Shown: in pieces, positions 25,257-35,268 of the stretch
Position numbering within the stretch: the first letter of the stretch is position 1
Layout: each line of letters starts with the position of its first letter
Assembly: GCA_015058375.1 (NCBI GenBank)
Contig: SVCK01000136.1
Coordinates: forward strand, 1 to 38,598
Length of the DNA: 38,598 bases
Origin: Clostridium sp.
GTDB taxonomy: Bacteria; Bacillota; Clostridia; Clostridiales; Clostridiaceae
Direction: 5' to 3'
Position numbers and translations under genes: made by a program
Notes under the pieces: generated by a model
Seen by the model: the letters and a program-made list of their open reading frames with translations, nothing else
Database searches by the model: none
What the model was told of the DNA's origin: nothing

Positions 25257-25283
25257 ATTAATTGCCTTAATAAGGCAATTAAT
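25257..25283. promoter_or_regulatory. Perfect 27-bp palindrome between divergent CDF and aminopeptidase genes
   Basis: ATTAATTGCCTTA (25257-25269) is followed by one A and then its exact reverse complement (25271-25283). No T-run follows, so it is not a terminator. It lies 45 bases upstream of the CDF start and 83 bases upstream of the aminopeptidase start. The arrangement fits an operator for a dimeric regulator. The half-site with GCCTTA brings to mind metal-dependent repressors of the DtxR/MntR type, but the match is not established. Confidence 0.7.
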
Positions 25284-25296
25284 TGTTAATGAGAAT

Positions 25297-25324
25297 TAAG
25301 TTTGTTGTTATAATATTATTATGA
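25297..25324 (+). promoter_or_regulatory. Possible promoter of the aminopeptidase gene
   Basis: TTAAGT (25297-25302) and TATGAT (25319-25324) are 16 bases apart; a TATAAT at 25309-25314 is an alternative -10. Confidence 0.35.
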
Positions 25325-25365
25325 TATGTAAAATTAAGATAAGATAATCATAAGGAGTTGATATT

Positions 25366-26661
25366 GTGAAAAAACAATTAGCATTGGAACTTTTAGATTT
25401 TATTAATGTAAGTCCTACAGCATACCATGCTACAAATACAGTTAAGCAATATGTTGAAAAAAGAGGTTTTAAAAAAATAAAAGAAAATGAAAAATGGAAT
25501 TTAGATAAAAGAGGAAAGTACTATGTGGAAAAAAACAATTCTGCTATAATTGCTTTCGAAGTTGGTACAGGGGATATTATAGAAAATGGATTTAGAATTA
25601 TAGGTGCTCATACTGATGCTCCATCTTTTAAAATAAAGCCATCAGCTGAAATGAATGTTGAAAATAAGTATGTTAAGTTAAATACTGAAGTTTATGGAGG
25701 ACCAATTTTAAGCACATGGTTTGATAGACCTTTATCGTTAGCTGGAAGAGTTGTTGTTAAAGGGAAAACAGCATTAAATCCAGAAGTTAAGCTGGTTGAT
25801 ATTAATAAACCATTATTAATTATACCTAATATTGCTATTCATATGAATAGAGGAGTTAATGACGGTTATGCATTTAATGCTCAAAAAGATACACTTCCTT
25901 TATTAGGATTTATTAATGAAAAATTTGAAAAAGAAGAATATTTATTAACTGTTTTAAGTGAAAATCTTAATGTTGATAAAAAAGATATACTAGATTTTGA
26001 TTTGTTTCTATATGAATATGAAAAAGGTTGTTTAATTGGGCTAGAAGAAGAACTTATATCATCTAGTAGACTTGATGATTTGTGTATGTTATTTTCAGCA
26101 CTTAAAGGGCTAACTGATAGTAAAGAAAATAAGGCTACTAAAGTTTTGATAGCAATAGATAATGAAGAAATTGGAAGTTTGACTGCACAAGGTGCTCGTT
26201 CTACTTTTATAAAGACAACATTGGAAAGAATAGCATTAGCTTTAGGTAAAAATAGAGAAGAATTTTTTATTACATTGAATAATTCTTCTATGATTTCTTC
26301 AGATGTAGCTCATGCTGTGCATCCAAATCAAGGGGATAAATGTGATCCTACAAATAGACCAATTTTAGGGGGAGGTCCAGTGATAAAGATTGCAGCTTCA
26401 GGAAGTTATTCTACTGATAGTTTTGCATCAGCAGTATTCCAAAGTGTATGTAAGCAAGCAGAGGTTCCATGTCAGAAGTTTGTTAATAGATCTGATATGA
26501 GAGGTGGAACAACTATAGGACCAATGTCAGCAGCTGATTTAGGAATTCCTGTAATGGATATAGGAACACCACTTTTAGCAATGCATTCTGTTAGAGAACT
26601 AGGTTCGGTAGATGATAATTATTATACTACAAAAGCATTTACTGAATTTTATAATTTGTAA
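25366..26661 (+). CDS. M18 family aminopeptidase
   Basis: A cytoplasmic dinuclear metallo-aminopeptidase that removes N-terminal residues from peptides, in the family preferring acidic or neutral residues (aspartyl aminopeptidase type, PepC/ApeB in many annotations). The 431-residue protein starts at GTG 25366 after AAGGAG (MKKQLALELLDFI). Conserved metal and catalytic residues are visible: H82 and D84 in GAHTDAP, the SSSRLDDL segment, DNEEIGS with its Glu pair, and SDVAHAVHPN. The C-terminal MRGGTTIGPMSAADLG and LLAMHSVREL segments carry the final His ligand. Length is typical of the family. It is divergent from the CDF exporter gene and is followed by a terminator. Confidence 0.93.
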   Translation: MKKQLALELLDFINVSPTAYHATNTVKQYVEKRGFKKIKENEKWNLDKRGKYYVEKNNSAIIAFEVGTGDIIENGFRIIGAHTDAPSFKIKPSAEMNVENKYVKLNTEVYGGPILSTWFDRPLSLAGRVVVKGKTALNPEVKLVDINKPLLIIPNIAIHMNRGVNDGYAFNAQKDTLPLLGFINEKFEKEEYLLTVLSENLNVDKKDILDFDLFLYEYEKGCLIGLEEELISSSRLDDLCMLFSALKGLTDSKENKATKVLIAIDNEEIGSLTAQGARSTFIKTTLERIALALGKNREEFFITLNNSSMISSDVAHAVHPNQGDKCDPTNRPILGGGPVIKIAASGSYSTDSFASAVFQSVCKQAEVPCQKFVNRSDMRGGTTIGPMSAADLGIPVMDIGTPLLAMHSVRELGSVDDNYYTTKAFTEFYNL

Positions 26662-26680
26662 TTTATAATTTATATTGAGA

Positions 26681-26716
26681 AATTCCTGTGGAAAAAATTC
26701 TGCAGGGATTTTTTAT
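26681..26716 (+). terminator. Terminator of the aminopeptidase gene
   Basis: AATTCCTGTG pairs with TGCAGGGATT (with G-U pairs) and the stem continues with gaa and ttc; six Ts follow. Confidence 0.75.
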
Positions 26717-26791
26717 TTATGTTCGATTAAATAGTTTTATCATTTTAGGGAAAACTAAACCTACAATTAAAATATTAGGGAGGTTTTTATA

Positions 26792-29700
26792 GTGAGTGAG
26801 AAAGAGACTGATTTATGCAGAAAGCATGTATTTCAAGAATTAAAAATTAGTTTCAAACAGATAAAAGATAACTATAAATATATAAAGAAACTTGATAGTA
26901 TTGGAGAAGAAGTTATTAATTCTGGTGAATGGTTATTAGATAATATATATTTAATAGAAAAAGAATATACAAGTATTAAAGATAATATGCCTAAAACTTA
27001 CTTTGATAATTTACCTCTTGTTGATAGCACTGAAAAGGGAGAACCTAGGGTGCTTACTTGTATAAAAGAGTATATGAAACAATCGGATTTACATATAAAT
27101 AAAAATGAATTAGCTAGATATATAAAAAGTAAAGAATTTAAATTAACAATGGGAGAAATATGGGCTATTCCATTGATGGTTAGAATTTCGTTAATTATAA
27201 GTATTTCAAATATTACTGATTTAATAACTAAGATTCAGCAAGAAAAAATTAAAGGAAAGTATGCAGCATATAAAATTATTGATGAAAATAAAGACGACAG
27301 AATTAGAAATATTTTAAACAGGTTAAAAAAAGAACAAATTAATGAATTGTTTTTAGAAAGCATGATAAAAACTTTAAAAGATAATTCTATTGAAAGCGAT
27401 ATGGTATGGAATGTATTGAATGAACTACAAGTTACAAATAGCGATTTTACAGAAAGAGCAACTGAAGAATCTATAAGTAAATGTATATCTTCTTTAAGAA
27501 ATGTTGAAGTTATAAACTGGAAAAAATTCTTTGATGAAATGTCTGAAGTTGAAGAAATTTTAAATAAAGATCCAAGTAATACATATGCTTTTATGGAATT
27601 CAAATCTAAGGATTATTATAGACATCAAATTGAAAAGTTATCTAGAAAGCTCAACATTGATGAAATCACATTAACTAGAACAGCGTATGAATTAGCTTTA
27701 GAAAAAAGAAAAAATGAAGAGGATGATTATAAGACACATATAGGATATTACATTATAGATGAAGGAGTTAAAGAATTAAAAGATAGACTAGGGGTTAAGG
27801 GAAAGAAGGATAGAAAGCTTTCGGTACAGCAATTTATTGCTATTAACATATTAGGTACAATTGCTGTTATTTTTGTAACTATATTAGGTTCAATGGTTCT
27901 TGGCGTTGACATTACATTGCCAAAATTAATTATATGGTTTCTTTTGATAAGAATACCAGCTAATGAAATTGTTTCGTCAGTTATTAATATATTGGTAAGT
28001 AAGCATGTACCTATAAGCTTTATTCCTAAATTAAATTGTTTAAAAAAAATACCTGATGATAGTAAAACAGTTGTTGTTATACCAGCAATATTACCGTCAG
28101 TAGAAAGAACTAAAGAATTGTTGAAACAACTTGAAGTAGCTTATCATGCTAATAAAAGTGATAATATTTATTTTGCATTGTTAGGAGACTTTAAAGACAG
28201 TAAAGAAGAAAAAGCAAAAGATGATGAAGCTATTATACAAGAAGCTTTAAAGGAAACATTACGACTTAATTTTAAATATTTTAAAGGAGAGAAGCATTTC
28301 TTATTTTTAAATAGAAAAAGAATTTTTAATCCTAAAGAAAATGTATTTATGGGATATGAAAGGAAGAGGGGGAAGCTTCTTGAGTTTATGGAGCTTATTA
28401 GGGGGACTTATAATCATACGTTTGATGTTATAAGTAGTGATGTAACTGAATTACGTGATGTAAAATATTTAATTACTCTTGATGCTGATACATTTATGCC
28501 AAAGGATGCTGCTTTTCATTTGATAGGAGCAATGAGTCATATCCTTAATAGAGCTAAAATAGAAAATCAAAAAGTAGTGCGTGGATATGGGATAATGCAA
28601 CCAAAAGTTAGTATAAGTCTTGAAAGTAAGAATGCAACTCCGTTTGCTAAAATTTTTGCTGGAGAGGGAGGAATAGATGGATATTCAATTGCTTATTCAG
28701 ATACATATCAGGATTTATTTAAAGAAGGAAGCTTTGTTGGAAAAGGAATAATAGATATAGATATATTTCGAGAAACTATAAGTGGAGAGATAGAAGAAAA
28801 TTCAGTTTTAAGTCATGATCTTCTTGAAGGAGCTTTGGCTAGGAGTGCTCTTGTTACAGATGTTGAATTTATAGATGATTATCCATCTACTTATGAAAGT
28901 AGTATTGTTCGATTGCATAGGTGGGTAAGAGGAGATTGGCAACTTTTAAAATGGTTGATTTCATCCAAAATATCATTATTATCAAAATGGAAGATATATG
29001 ATAATTTAAGAAGAAGTCTTATTGCACCTAGTTTGTTATTAATTCTCTTGTTAAATACAACAAGTGTAAATGGGCAGAAACAAATTGGAGTAATCTGTTT
29101 TTTAGCAGTGATAGTACCATTGTTATTTAATATAACAGATTTTGTAGTTACACCAAAAAATAAAATTATGGGAACTTTTAAATCACTTAAGCAGATAATG
29201 ATAATTTTAAGCTTTATACCATACCAAAGTTATATAATGGTTGATGCTATAGTGAGAAGTCTTTTTAGAATGTTTGTATCTAAAAAGCATCTTTTGCAGT
29301 GGAAAACTGCTGAAGAGGCAGAACTTGAAATAAATAATTCAAAGTTGTCATATATTAAAAGAATGTGGTTTTCAATATTTGCAGGTATTAGTATTATAGC
29401 TATATCTATTATTAATTCTACTATGTTAGTTACAATAATTAATGCTTTTCTAGGAGCATTATGGATTACTAGTCCGTATATAGCTTATTCTTTAAGTATT
29501 CATTATGAAGATGATGTTTTTGAACCATCAGATACAGAAAAGGCATATCTTAGAGATAATGCAAGAAGGATATGGGCATATTATGAGGATTTTGTAAATG
29601 ATGAAAATAACTATTTAGCACCAGATAATTATCAAGAAAAGCCTTATAAAGGCATAGCTCATAGAACTTCACCAACTAATATTGGTATGGGATTGATAAG

Positions 29701-32700
29701 TAATATTGTAGCTTATGATTTAGGATATTTATCATTTGGTGGAGTTATAGATAGGATTGAACTTATACTAAGTGGAATGAAAAAATTAGAAAAATATAAA
29801 GGGCATTATTTGAATTGGTATGATACAAGAAATTGTGAAGCATTGTGGCCTAAATATATATCTACAGTGGATAGTGGAAATCTTTTAGGATATTTATTGA
29901 TAATTTCAAATACGTTTTCAGAATATAAAAGAAATCCTTTAATGAGAGAGGAAGAGATAAAGTCTCTTTATGACATTTTTAACATTATAGGAATTAATTT
30001 TAAATTTCCAGAAAAGATAACATTAAAAAATTATGATGTTATATTACAACAAGTATTAGTTGAATTGGAGGAATTTGAACTTTCTAACGAGATAGATAAA
30101 GAAAAAAGGTATTGGGTAAATAAATTAAAACGAGAAACAAAAATTAAAATATCCTATTATGAGTATCTGTTTGATGGAATGCAGAAATTTATAGGAGATA
30201 AGTTTGATGATAAAGTTCCAAATGTTTATGAGTATATAAATTATATAGAAGACCTTATTAAAATTTCAGGAAATGACTTTAAGAAGTTTTTAGAAGAAAA
30301 AATATTATCAATAAAAACTTTATTGAATAGAATAGATAGTTGCGTTTTGGAAATAAATTCGATTATGAAAGATATGGATTTTAATTTTTTGTATGACAAG
30401 AACAGAGGACTTTTTACTATTGGATATAACTTAGAAGAAAAGTCTATGGGAGAATCTTTTTATGATCTTTTAGCTTCAGAATCAAGAACAACATCATTTA
30501 TAACTATAGCTTTAAATTTGATACCTAAGGAACATTGGTTTAAGTTGGGCAGAGCTATGACTAATGCGTTTAAAGAAAAGAGTCTTGTTTCTTGGAGTGG
30601 TACAATGTTTGAATATTTTATGCCAGCTCTAATAATGAAAAGTTACGATGAAACTTTATTGGGAATGACATATTCTTCGGTAATTGCAGCACAAAGAAAA
30701 TATGCTAAAAAAAAGCAAGTTCCTTGGGGAATTTCAGAATCAGCTTATTATCAATTTGATTTAGGTGATAATTATCAATATAAGGCATTTGGTGTTGAAG
30801 GAATAGGCTTGAAAAGAGGTCTTGAAGAAGAACTTGTTATATCTCCATATTCAACATTAATAACTCTTCCATTTACAAGAGAAGAAGGAATTAAGAATTT
30901 AAAGATACTTCAACAGAAAGGTGCATATGGAAGGTATGGATTTATTGAAGCTATTGATTATACAGAAAATAGGGTCAGTAGGATGGACATTGATGAATAT
31001 AGAGGTGACTATAAACAAGTAAGATGCTATATGGTACATCATTTAGGAATGTCGTTTCTAGCACTTGATAATGCTTTAAACAATAATATTTTGCAGAAGA
31101 GATTTCATAGTATACCTCAAGTTAAAGCTAATGAGCTTTTATTAAAGGAAAAAATACCACAAAATATTACTTTTGAAAGAGAGGAAGTATTTGAAAAACC
31201 TAAAAAAATATTAACCAAAGAAGAATTTGTTCCTAGAATATATGAAGGAGTAAAAAGAAATAATCCTGAAGTTTTATTATTATCAAATGGAAGTTACTCT
31301 TTAATGACAACTTTGTCTGGAAGTGGTTATGCCAAAAAAAATGATATGACAGTTTATAGATGGAAGGGAGACAATACTTCTGATTTATCAGGAAGTTTTA
31401 TATATATAAAGAATTTGAATAGTAATGATTATTGGAGTGCTACATATGAGCCTTGTAAAGTAGAGGGCGATGATAGTACTATAGAATTTAAATGTGATGT
31501 TGGAATATATAAACGTAAGGATGGCTCAATAGAAAGTGAATTAGATATAGTTGTTTCACCAGAAGATGATGTAGAAGTTAGAAAATTAGTATTAAAAAAT
31601 AATGGTGAAAAGGGCAGAAGTATTGAAGTGACTAGTTATATGGAAGTTACTCTTCAAAGTTTTGAAGGAGATGCTGTGCATCCAAGTTTCTCTAATCTTT
31701 TTATAGCTACAGAGTATCTTAATGATAAAAAGGCTTTGATAGGTAGTAGAAGACCAAGAACAAAGGATTCAGTAGTTCCGTTTATATTTCATAATTTAAT
31801 TACGGAAGAAGATTTAGAGGGAAGTATAACATATGAAACTTCAAGAGTAAATTTTATAGGAAGAAATAGAGATTTAGAACAACCAAGAGCTATGGATAAT
31901 GATGTGGCTTTAGGGAATACGATTGGAACTGTTCTTGATCCTATAATGAGTATGAGATGTAGATTGAGACTTGAAAAAGGTGAAGAAAAAACTATTTATT
32001 ATGTTACAGGAACAGCTAATTCAAGAGAAGATATATTAGAATTAATAGAAAAGTATAGTAATGTAGGAAAATTGGAGAGCACTTTTGTATCTTATAGTAA
32101 AGCAGTTCAGTTAGAACTAAAAACTTTAGGAATAAAATCATCTCAAGCTAATATCTATCAGAGGCTTGCATCTTATATTCTATTTTTGCATAGTGGAAGA
32201 ATTGATAGAGAACAGTATATAAAAAATATCAATAAAAGTCAGCAGGATTTATGGGCGTATGGAATATCGGGTGATTTACCAATAGCTATGGCTGTTGTTG
32301 AAGATCGTAATGATATGGATTTGATAAGGTCAATGATAAAGATGCATTATTATTGGAAGAGTAAAGGGTTAAAAGTTGATCTTTTAATTTATAATAATGA
32401 AGAAAGTTCATATGATCAACCTTTGCAAAAAAGTATATTAACAGCTGTAAGTATATCTAAAGAAGGAGAAATATTAAACAAACCAGGAGGTATATTTGTA
32501 CATAACAAATCAACTATGCCTGAGGAAATTAGAGACTTTTTAATAGGAATATGTGATTTATATATAGATAGTAGTAAGGGATCAATAGTAACTCAAATGA
32601 GAGATATTGATTCAGTATCGAATGTTAGCCTAAGACATAAAGAAATTGAGAATATAAGTACGGATATTTTTTTGCAGGAAGAAATAGAAGATAATGAAAA

Positions 32701-35146
32701 TTTGCTAGTTGTAACTAAAAATCCTCATTATAAAGAGATAAAGGAGAATTATAATGTTGACAATCTTGATTTTTGGAATGGATTTGGAGGGTTTGATTCT
32801 AAAGATAGAAGCTATGTAATAAAATTGAATGAATTTAGTAATACACCTGCACCATGGATAAATGTCATTTCAAATGACAATTTTGGATTTCATATTTCAG
32901 AAACAGGATCTTCTTATACATGGAGTGAAAACAGCAGGGAAAACAAACTTACACTTTGGAGTAATGATTGGGTAAGTGATCCTATAAGTGAGGCTTTGTA
33001 TATTAGAGATAATGAAAGTGGAGTTTATTTTTCTATTACACCTAAACCAGTAAGAGATGAAGGAGAGTATATAATAAGACATTCATTTGGTTATAGCACC
33101 TTTGTTCATACGGCTTATGGAATAAAAGGAGAAGAAACAGTATTTTGTCCTAAAGGTGAAAAACTAAAGATTTTGAAATTATCTTTAGAAAATTTTGAAC
33201 AATATGATAGAGAATTATCTGTTTTTTATTATGCACAGCTTGTATTAGGCGTGTTTAATTATAATAGTGCTAAATATATTTCTACTTTTAGAGAACATGA
33301 TTATATATATGCCCAAAATCCTTATAGTAAATATTTTGGAAAAGAAAAATGTTATCTTACTATGTTAGGAACTGATGAGTTGAGCTTTACTGGTAATAGG
33401 AAAGAATTTTTAGGAATAGAAGGGAAAATATCAGAACCTAAAGCCTTGAAATATAAAAAACTTACTAATACTACAGGTAGTATTTATGATCCATGTTTAG
33501 CTGTAGAAGGAAAATTTGTACTTAAAGCAGGAGAAAAGAAAGAAATACTTGTTGTTTTTGGAGATGAAGAAAGTACAGATTTAATAGAAAAAAATATAAG
33601 TAAATATAGAAATTTAAATGAAGCTGATAAGGCTTTAGAAAATGTAAAACAATATTGGTCAGATTTCCTTGGAAATATACAAGTTGAGACAGAAGACAAG
33701 ACAATGGATTATTTGCTAAATGGATGGCTTATTTATCAAACTTATAGTTGTAGATATTTAAGTAGAACAGCTTTTTATCAATCGGGGGGAGCCTACGGAT
33801 ATAGAGATCAATTACAAGATTCAATGGCACTTGGTATTGTTAATCCAGAAATAACAAAAACACAAATATTTAGAAGTGCAGCAAAACAATATTTAGAAGG
33901 TGATGTTCAGCATTGGTGGCATCCAGTAATAAACAGTGGTATTAGAACAAGATTTTCAGATGATTTATTATGGCTTCCTTACGTTACATCAGAGTATATA
34001 AAAAAGACAGGAGATTATTCAATATTAAAAGAAACAGCAAAGTATCTTGAGGATGAACCTTTAAAAGAAGGTGAAGATGAGAGATATACCATAGTTGATG
34101 TTTCCAATAAAGAAGGTACAATTTATGAGCATTGTATAAAAGCTATAGAAAGAAGCTTGAAATTTGGTGAACATAATATACCTTTAATGGGAAGCGGAGA
34201 TTGGAATGATGGAATGAGTACTGTGGGTAATAAAGGTAAGGGTGAAAGTGTATGGCTTGGATGGTTTTTATATAGTATTCTTGATAATTTCGATGAGATA
34301 TGTATGTATATGCAAGATGAAAAAAGAAGAAAGCTTTTTAATGAAAATAAAGAGTTTATTAAGGAAAATATAGAGAAAGAAGCTTGGGATGGTGGATGGT
34401 ATAGAAGGGCTTATTTTGATGATGGAACTCCTTTAGGATCAAGAGAAAATGAAGAATGTCAAATAGATTCATTAGCACAAAGCTGGGCATTAATTTCAGG
34501 TGCAGCTAGAGGCGAAAGAGCAAAAGAAGCCATGAAAGCTATAGATAGTAATTTGGTTAATAAAGATAAAGGAGTGATACTTTTACTTGCACCACCATTT
34601 GAAAATTCTGACTTAGAACCAGGATATATTAAAGGATATGTTGCTGGTGTAAGAGAGAATGGAGGACAATATACTCATGCTGCTGTATGGGTTATCTTAG
34701 CATTAACTAAAATGGGATTGGGAGATAAGGCAGTTAAGTATTATAATATGATAAATCCAATAAATCATACAAAAACTGAGTTGGAATGTAGAACTTACAA
34801 AACAGAACCATATGTAATGTCAGCTGATGTTTATATAAGAGAACCTCATGGAGGAAGAGGAGGTTGGAGCTGGTATACAGGAGCTGCAGGGTGGATGTAT
34901 AAAGTAGGAATTGAAGATATCTTAGGCTTAAAAGAAATTAATGGTGAGTATTATGAAATATCACCATGTGTTTCGCCAATCTGGAAAGAATATTTAATAA
35001 AAATAAATAATGAAACAGAAAACTATCATATAAAAATTATTAATGGTAAAAATGATAAAATAACTATTAATAATACAGTTATAGAAGGAAATAGGATACC
35101 TAAAAACAAAGGAAAGCTTGATATAATTGTAGAAAGAAAATTCTAG
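26792..35146 (+). CDS. ndvB: Cyclic beta-1,2-glucan synthase-type protein (NdvB/ChvB family; GT84, cyclisation domain, GH94)
   Basis: A 2784-residue membrane protein, close in size to Brucella Cgs. GTG start after GGGAGG. The order is: helical N-terminal region (1-340); two helices (about 348-400); cytoplasmic glycosyltransferase (about 410-745) with LITLDADTFMP (D564, D566), LSHDLLEG and RLHRWVRGDW (707-716); and more helices (about 750-905). Next comes a glycoamylase-like cyclisation-type domain (about 925-1490: AHRTSPTNIGMG, LNWYDT, DSGNLLGYL, LLASESRT, SWSGTMFEYFMP). Then follow a beta-sandwich linked by a helical section (about 1495-1985), a second beta-sandwich (about 1990-2280) and a GH94 phosphorylase catalytic region (about 2290-2740), with GGAYGYRDQLQD and GSGDWNDG (D2470, D2473). 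By family, UDP-glucose is polymerised into beta-1,2-glucan, trimmed by phosphorolysis and cyclised. No exporter (NdvA-like) is nearby. Function in a Gram-positive is inferred. Confidence 0.88.
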   Translation: MSEKETDLCRKHVFQELKISFKQIKDNYKYIKKLDSIGEEVINSGEWLLDNIYLIEKEYTSIKDNMPKTYFDNLPLVDSTEKGEPRVLTCIKEYMKQSDLHINKNELARYIKSKEFKLTMGEIWAIPLMVRISLIISISNITDLITKIQQEKIKGKYAAYKIIDENKDDRIRNILNRLKKEQINELFLESMIKTLKDNSIESDMVWNVLNELQVTNSDFTERATEESISKCISSLRNVEVINWKKFFDEMSEVEEILNKDPSNTYAFMEFKSKDYYRHQIEKLSRKLNIDEITLTRTAYELALEKRKNEEDDYKTHIGYYIIDEGVKELKDRLGVKGKKDRKLSVQQFIAINILGTIAVIFVTILGSMVLGVDITLPKLIIWFLLIRIPANEIVSSVINILVSKHVPISFIPKLNCLKKIPDDSKTVVVIPAILPSVERTKELLKQLEVAYHANKSDNIYFALLGDFKDSKEEKAKDDEAIIQEALKETLRLNFKYFKGEKHFLFLNRKRIFNPKENVFMGYERKRGKLLEFMELIRGTYNHTFDVISSDVTELRDVKYLITLDADTFMPKDAAFHLIGAMSHILNRAKIENQKVVRGYGIMQPKVSISLESKNATPFAKIFAGEGGIDGYSIAYSDTYQDLFKEGSFVGKGIIDIDIFRETISGEIEENSVLSHDLLEGALARSALVTDVEFIDDYPSTYESSIVRLHRWVRGDWQLLKWLISSKISLLSKWKIYDNLRRSLIAPSLLLILLLNTTSVNGQKQIGVICFLAVIVPLLFNITDFVVTPKNKIMGTFKSLKQIMIILSFIPYQSYIMVDAIVRSLFRMFVSKKHLLQWKTAEEAELEINNSKLSYIKRMWFSIFAGISIIAISIINSTMLVTIINAFLGALWITSPYIAYSLSIHYEDDVFEPSDTEKAYLRDNARRIWAYYEDFVNDENNYLAPDNYQEKPYKGIAHRTSPTNIGMGLISNIVAYDLGYLSFGGVIDRIELILSGMKKLEKYKGHYLNWYDTRNCEALWPKYISTVDSGNLLGYLLIISNTFSEYKRNPLMREEEIKSLYDIFNIIGINFKFPEKITLKNYDVILQQVLVELEEFELSNEIDKEKRYWVNKLKRETKIKISYYEYLFDGMQKFIGDKFDDKVPNVYEYINYIEDLIKISGNDFKKFLEEKILSIKTLLNRIDSCVLEINSIMKDMDFNFLYDKNRGLFTIGYNLEEKSMGESFYDLLASESRTTSFITIALNLIPKEHWFKLGRAMTNAFKEKSLVSWSGTMFEYFMPALIMKSYDETLLGMTYSSVIAAQRKYAKKKQVPWGISESAYYQFDLGDNYQYKAFGVEGIGLKRGLEEELVISPYSTLITLPFTREEGIKNLKILQQKGAYGRYGFIEAIDYTENRVSRMDIDEYRGDYKQVRCYMVHHLGMSFLALDNALNNNILQKRFHSIPQVKANELLLKEKIPQNITFEREEVFEKPKKILTKEEFVPRIYEGVKRNNPEVLLLSNGSYSLMTTLSGSGYAKKNDMTVYRWKGDNTSDLSGSFIYIKNLNSNDYWSATYEPCKVEGDDSTIEFKCDVGIYKRKDGSIESELDIVVSPEDDVEVRKLVLKNNGEKGRSIEVTSYMEVTLQSFEGDAVHPSFSNLFIATEYLNDKKALIGSRRPRTKDSVVPFIFHNLITEEDLEGSITYETSRVNFIGRNRDLEQPRAMDNDVALGNTIGTVLDPIMSMRCRLRLEKGEEKTIYYVTGTANSREDILELIEKYSNVGKLESTFVSYSKAVQLELKTLGIKSSQANIYQRLASYILFLHSGRIDREQYIKNINKSQQDLWAYGISGDLPIAMAVVEDRNDMDLIRSMIKMHYYWKSKGLKVDLLIYNNEESSYDQPLQKSILTAVSISKEGEILNKPGGIFVHNKSTMPEEIRDFLIGICDLYIDSSKGSIVTQMRDIDSVSNVSLRHKEIENISTDIFLQEEIEDNENLLVVTKNPHYKEIKENYNVDNLDFWNGFGGFDSKDRSYVIKLNEFSNTPAPWINVISNDNFGFHISETGSSYTWSENSRENKLTLWSNDWVSDPISEALYIRDNESGVYFSITPKPVRDEGEYIIRHSFGYSTFVHTAYGIKGEETVFCPKGEKLKILKLSLENFEQYDRELSVFYYAQLVLGVFNYNSAKYISTFREHDYIYAQNPYSKYFGKEKCYLTMLGTDELSFTGNRKEFLGIEGKISEPKALKYKKLTNTTGSIYDPCLAVEGKFVLKAGEKKEILVVFGDEESTDLIEKNISKYRNLNEADKALENVKQYWSDFLGNIQVETEDKTMDYLLNGWLIYQTYSCRYLSRTAFYQSGGAYGYRDQLQDSMALGIVNPEITKTQIFRSAAKQYLEGDVQHWWHPVINSGIRTRFSDDLLWLPYVTSEYIKKTGDYSILKETAKYLEDEPLKEGEDERYTIVDVSNKEGTIYEHCIKAIERSLKFGEHNIPLMGSGDWNDGMSTVGNKGKGESVWLGWFLYSILDNFDEICMYMQDEKRRKLFNENKEFIKENIEKEAWDGGWYRRAYFDDGTPLGSRENEECQIDSLAQSWALISGAARGERAKEAMKAIDSNLVNKDKGVILLLAPPFENSDLEPGYIKGYVAGVRENGGQYTHAAVWVILALTKMGLGDKAVKYYNMINPINHTKTELECRTYKTEPYVMSADVYIREPHGGRGGWSWYTGAAGWMYKVGIEDILGLKEINGEYYEISPCVSPIWKEYLIKINNETENYHIKIINGKNDKITINNTVIEGNRIPKNKGKLDIIVERKF

Positions 35147-35159
35147 CTTTGGATTTAAG

Positions 35160-35191
35160 TGGCTGATAAGAATGTATATTTTTATCAGCCA
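35160..35191 (+). terminator. Stem-loop after the glucan synthase gene
   Basis: A 10-bp perfect stem (tggctgataa with ttatcagcca) sits 13 bases after the stop. The tail is A-rich rather than a T-run, so it may be a weak terminator, a 3'-end processing hairpin, or allow read-through into the SGNH gene. Confidence 0.5.
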
Positions 35192-35215
35192 TAAATATAA
35201 AATTTGAGCAAAATA

Positions 35216-35244
35216 TTCACATAATATGAAAAAGTGTGTAAAAT
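35216..35244 (+). promoter_or_regulatory. Promoter of the SGNH-like gene
   Basis: TTCACA (35216-35221) and TAAAAT (35239-35244), preceded by TGTG, are 17 bases apart, 24 bases before the start of the SGNH-like gene. The gene can therefore be expressed apart from the glucan synthase. Confidence 0.45.
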
Positions 35245-35268
35245 AGTCTTATTAAGGGGAGTGGAAAA

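Noticed and set aside
27235..27603. A minus-strand 122-residue gene inside the glucan synthase gene
   Set aside because: Shadow frame with Ser/Phe/Ile-rich composition and no start signals.
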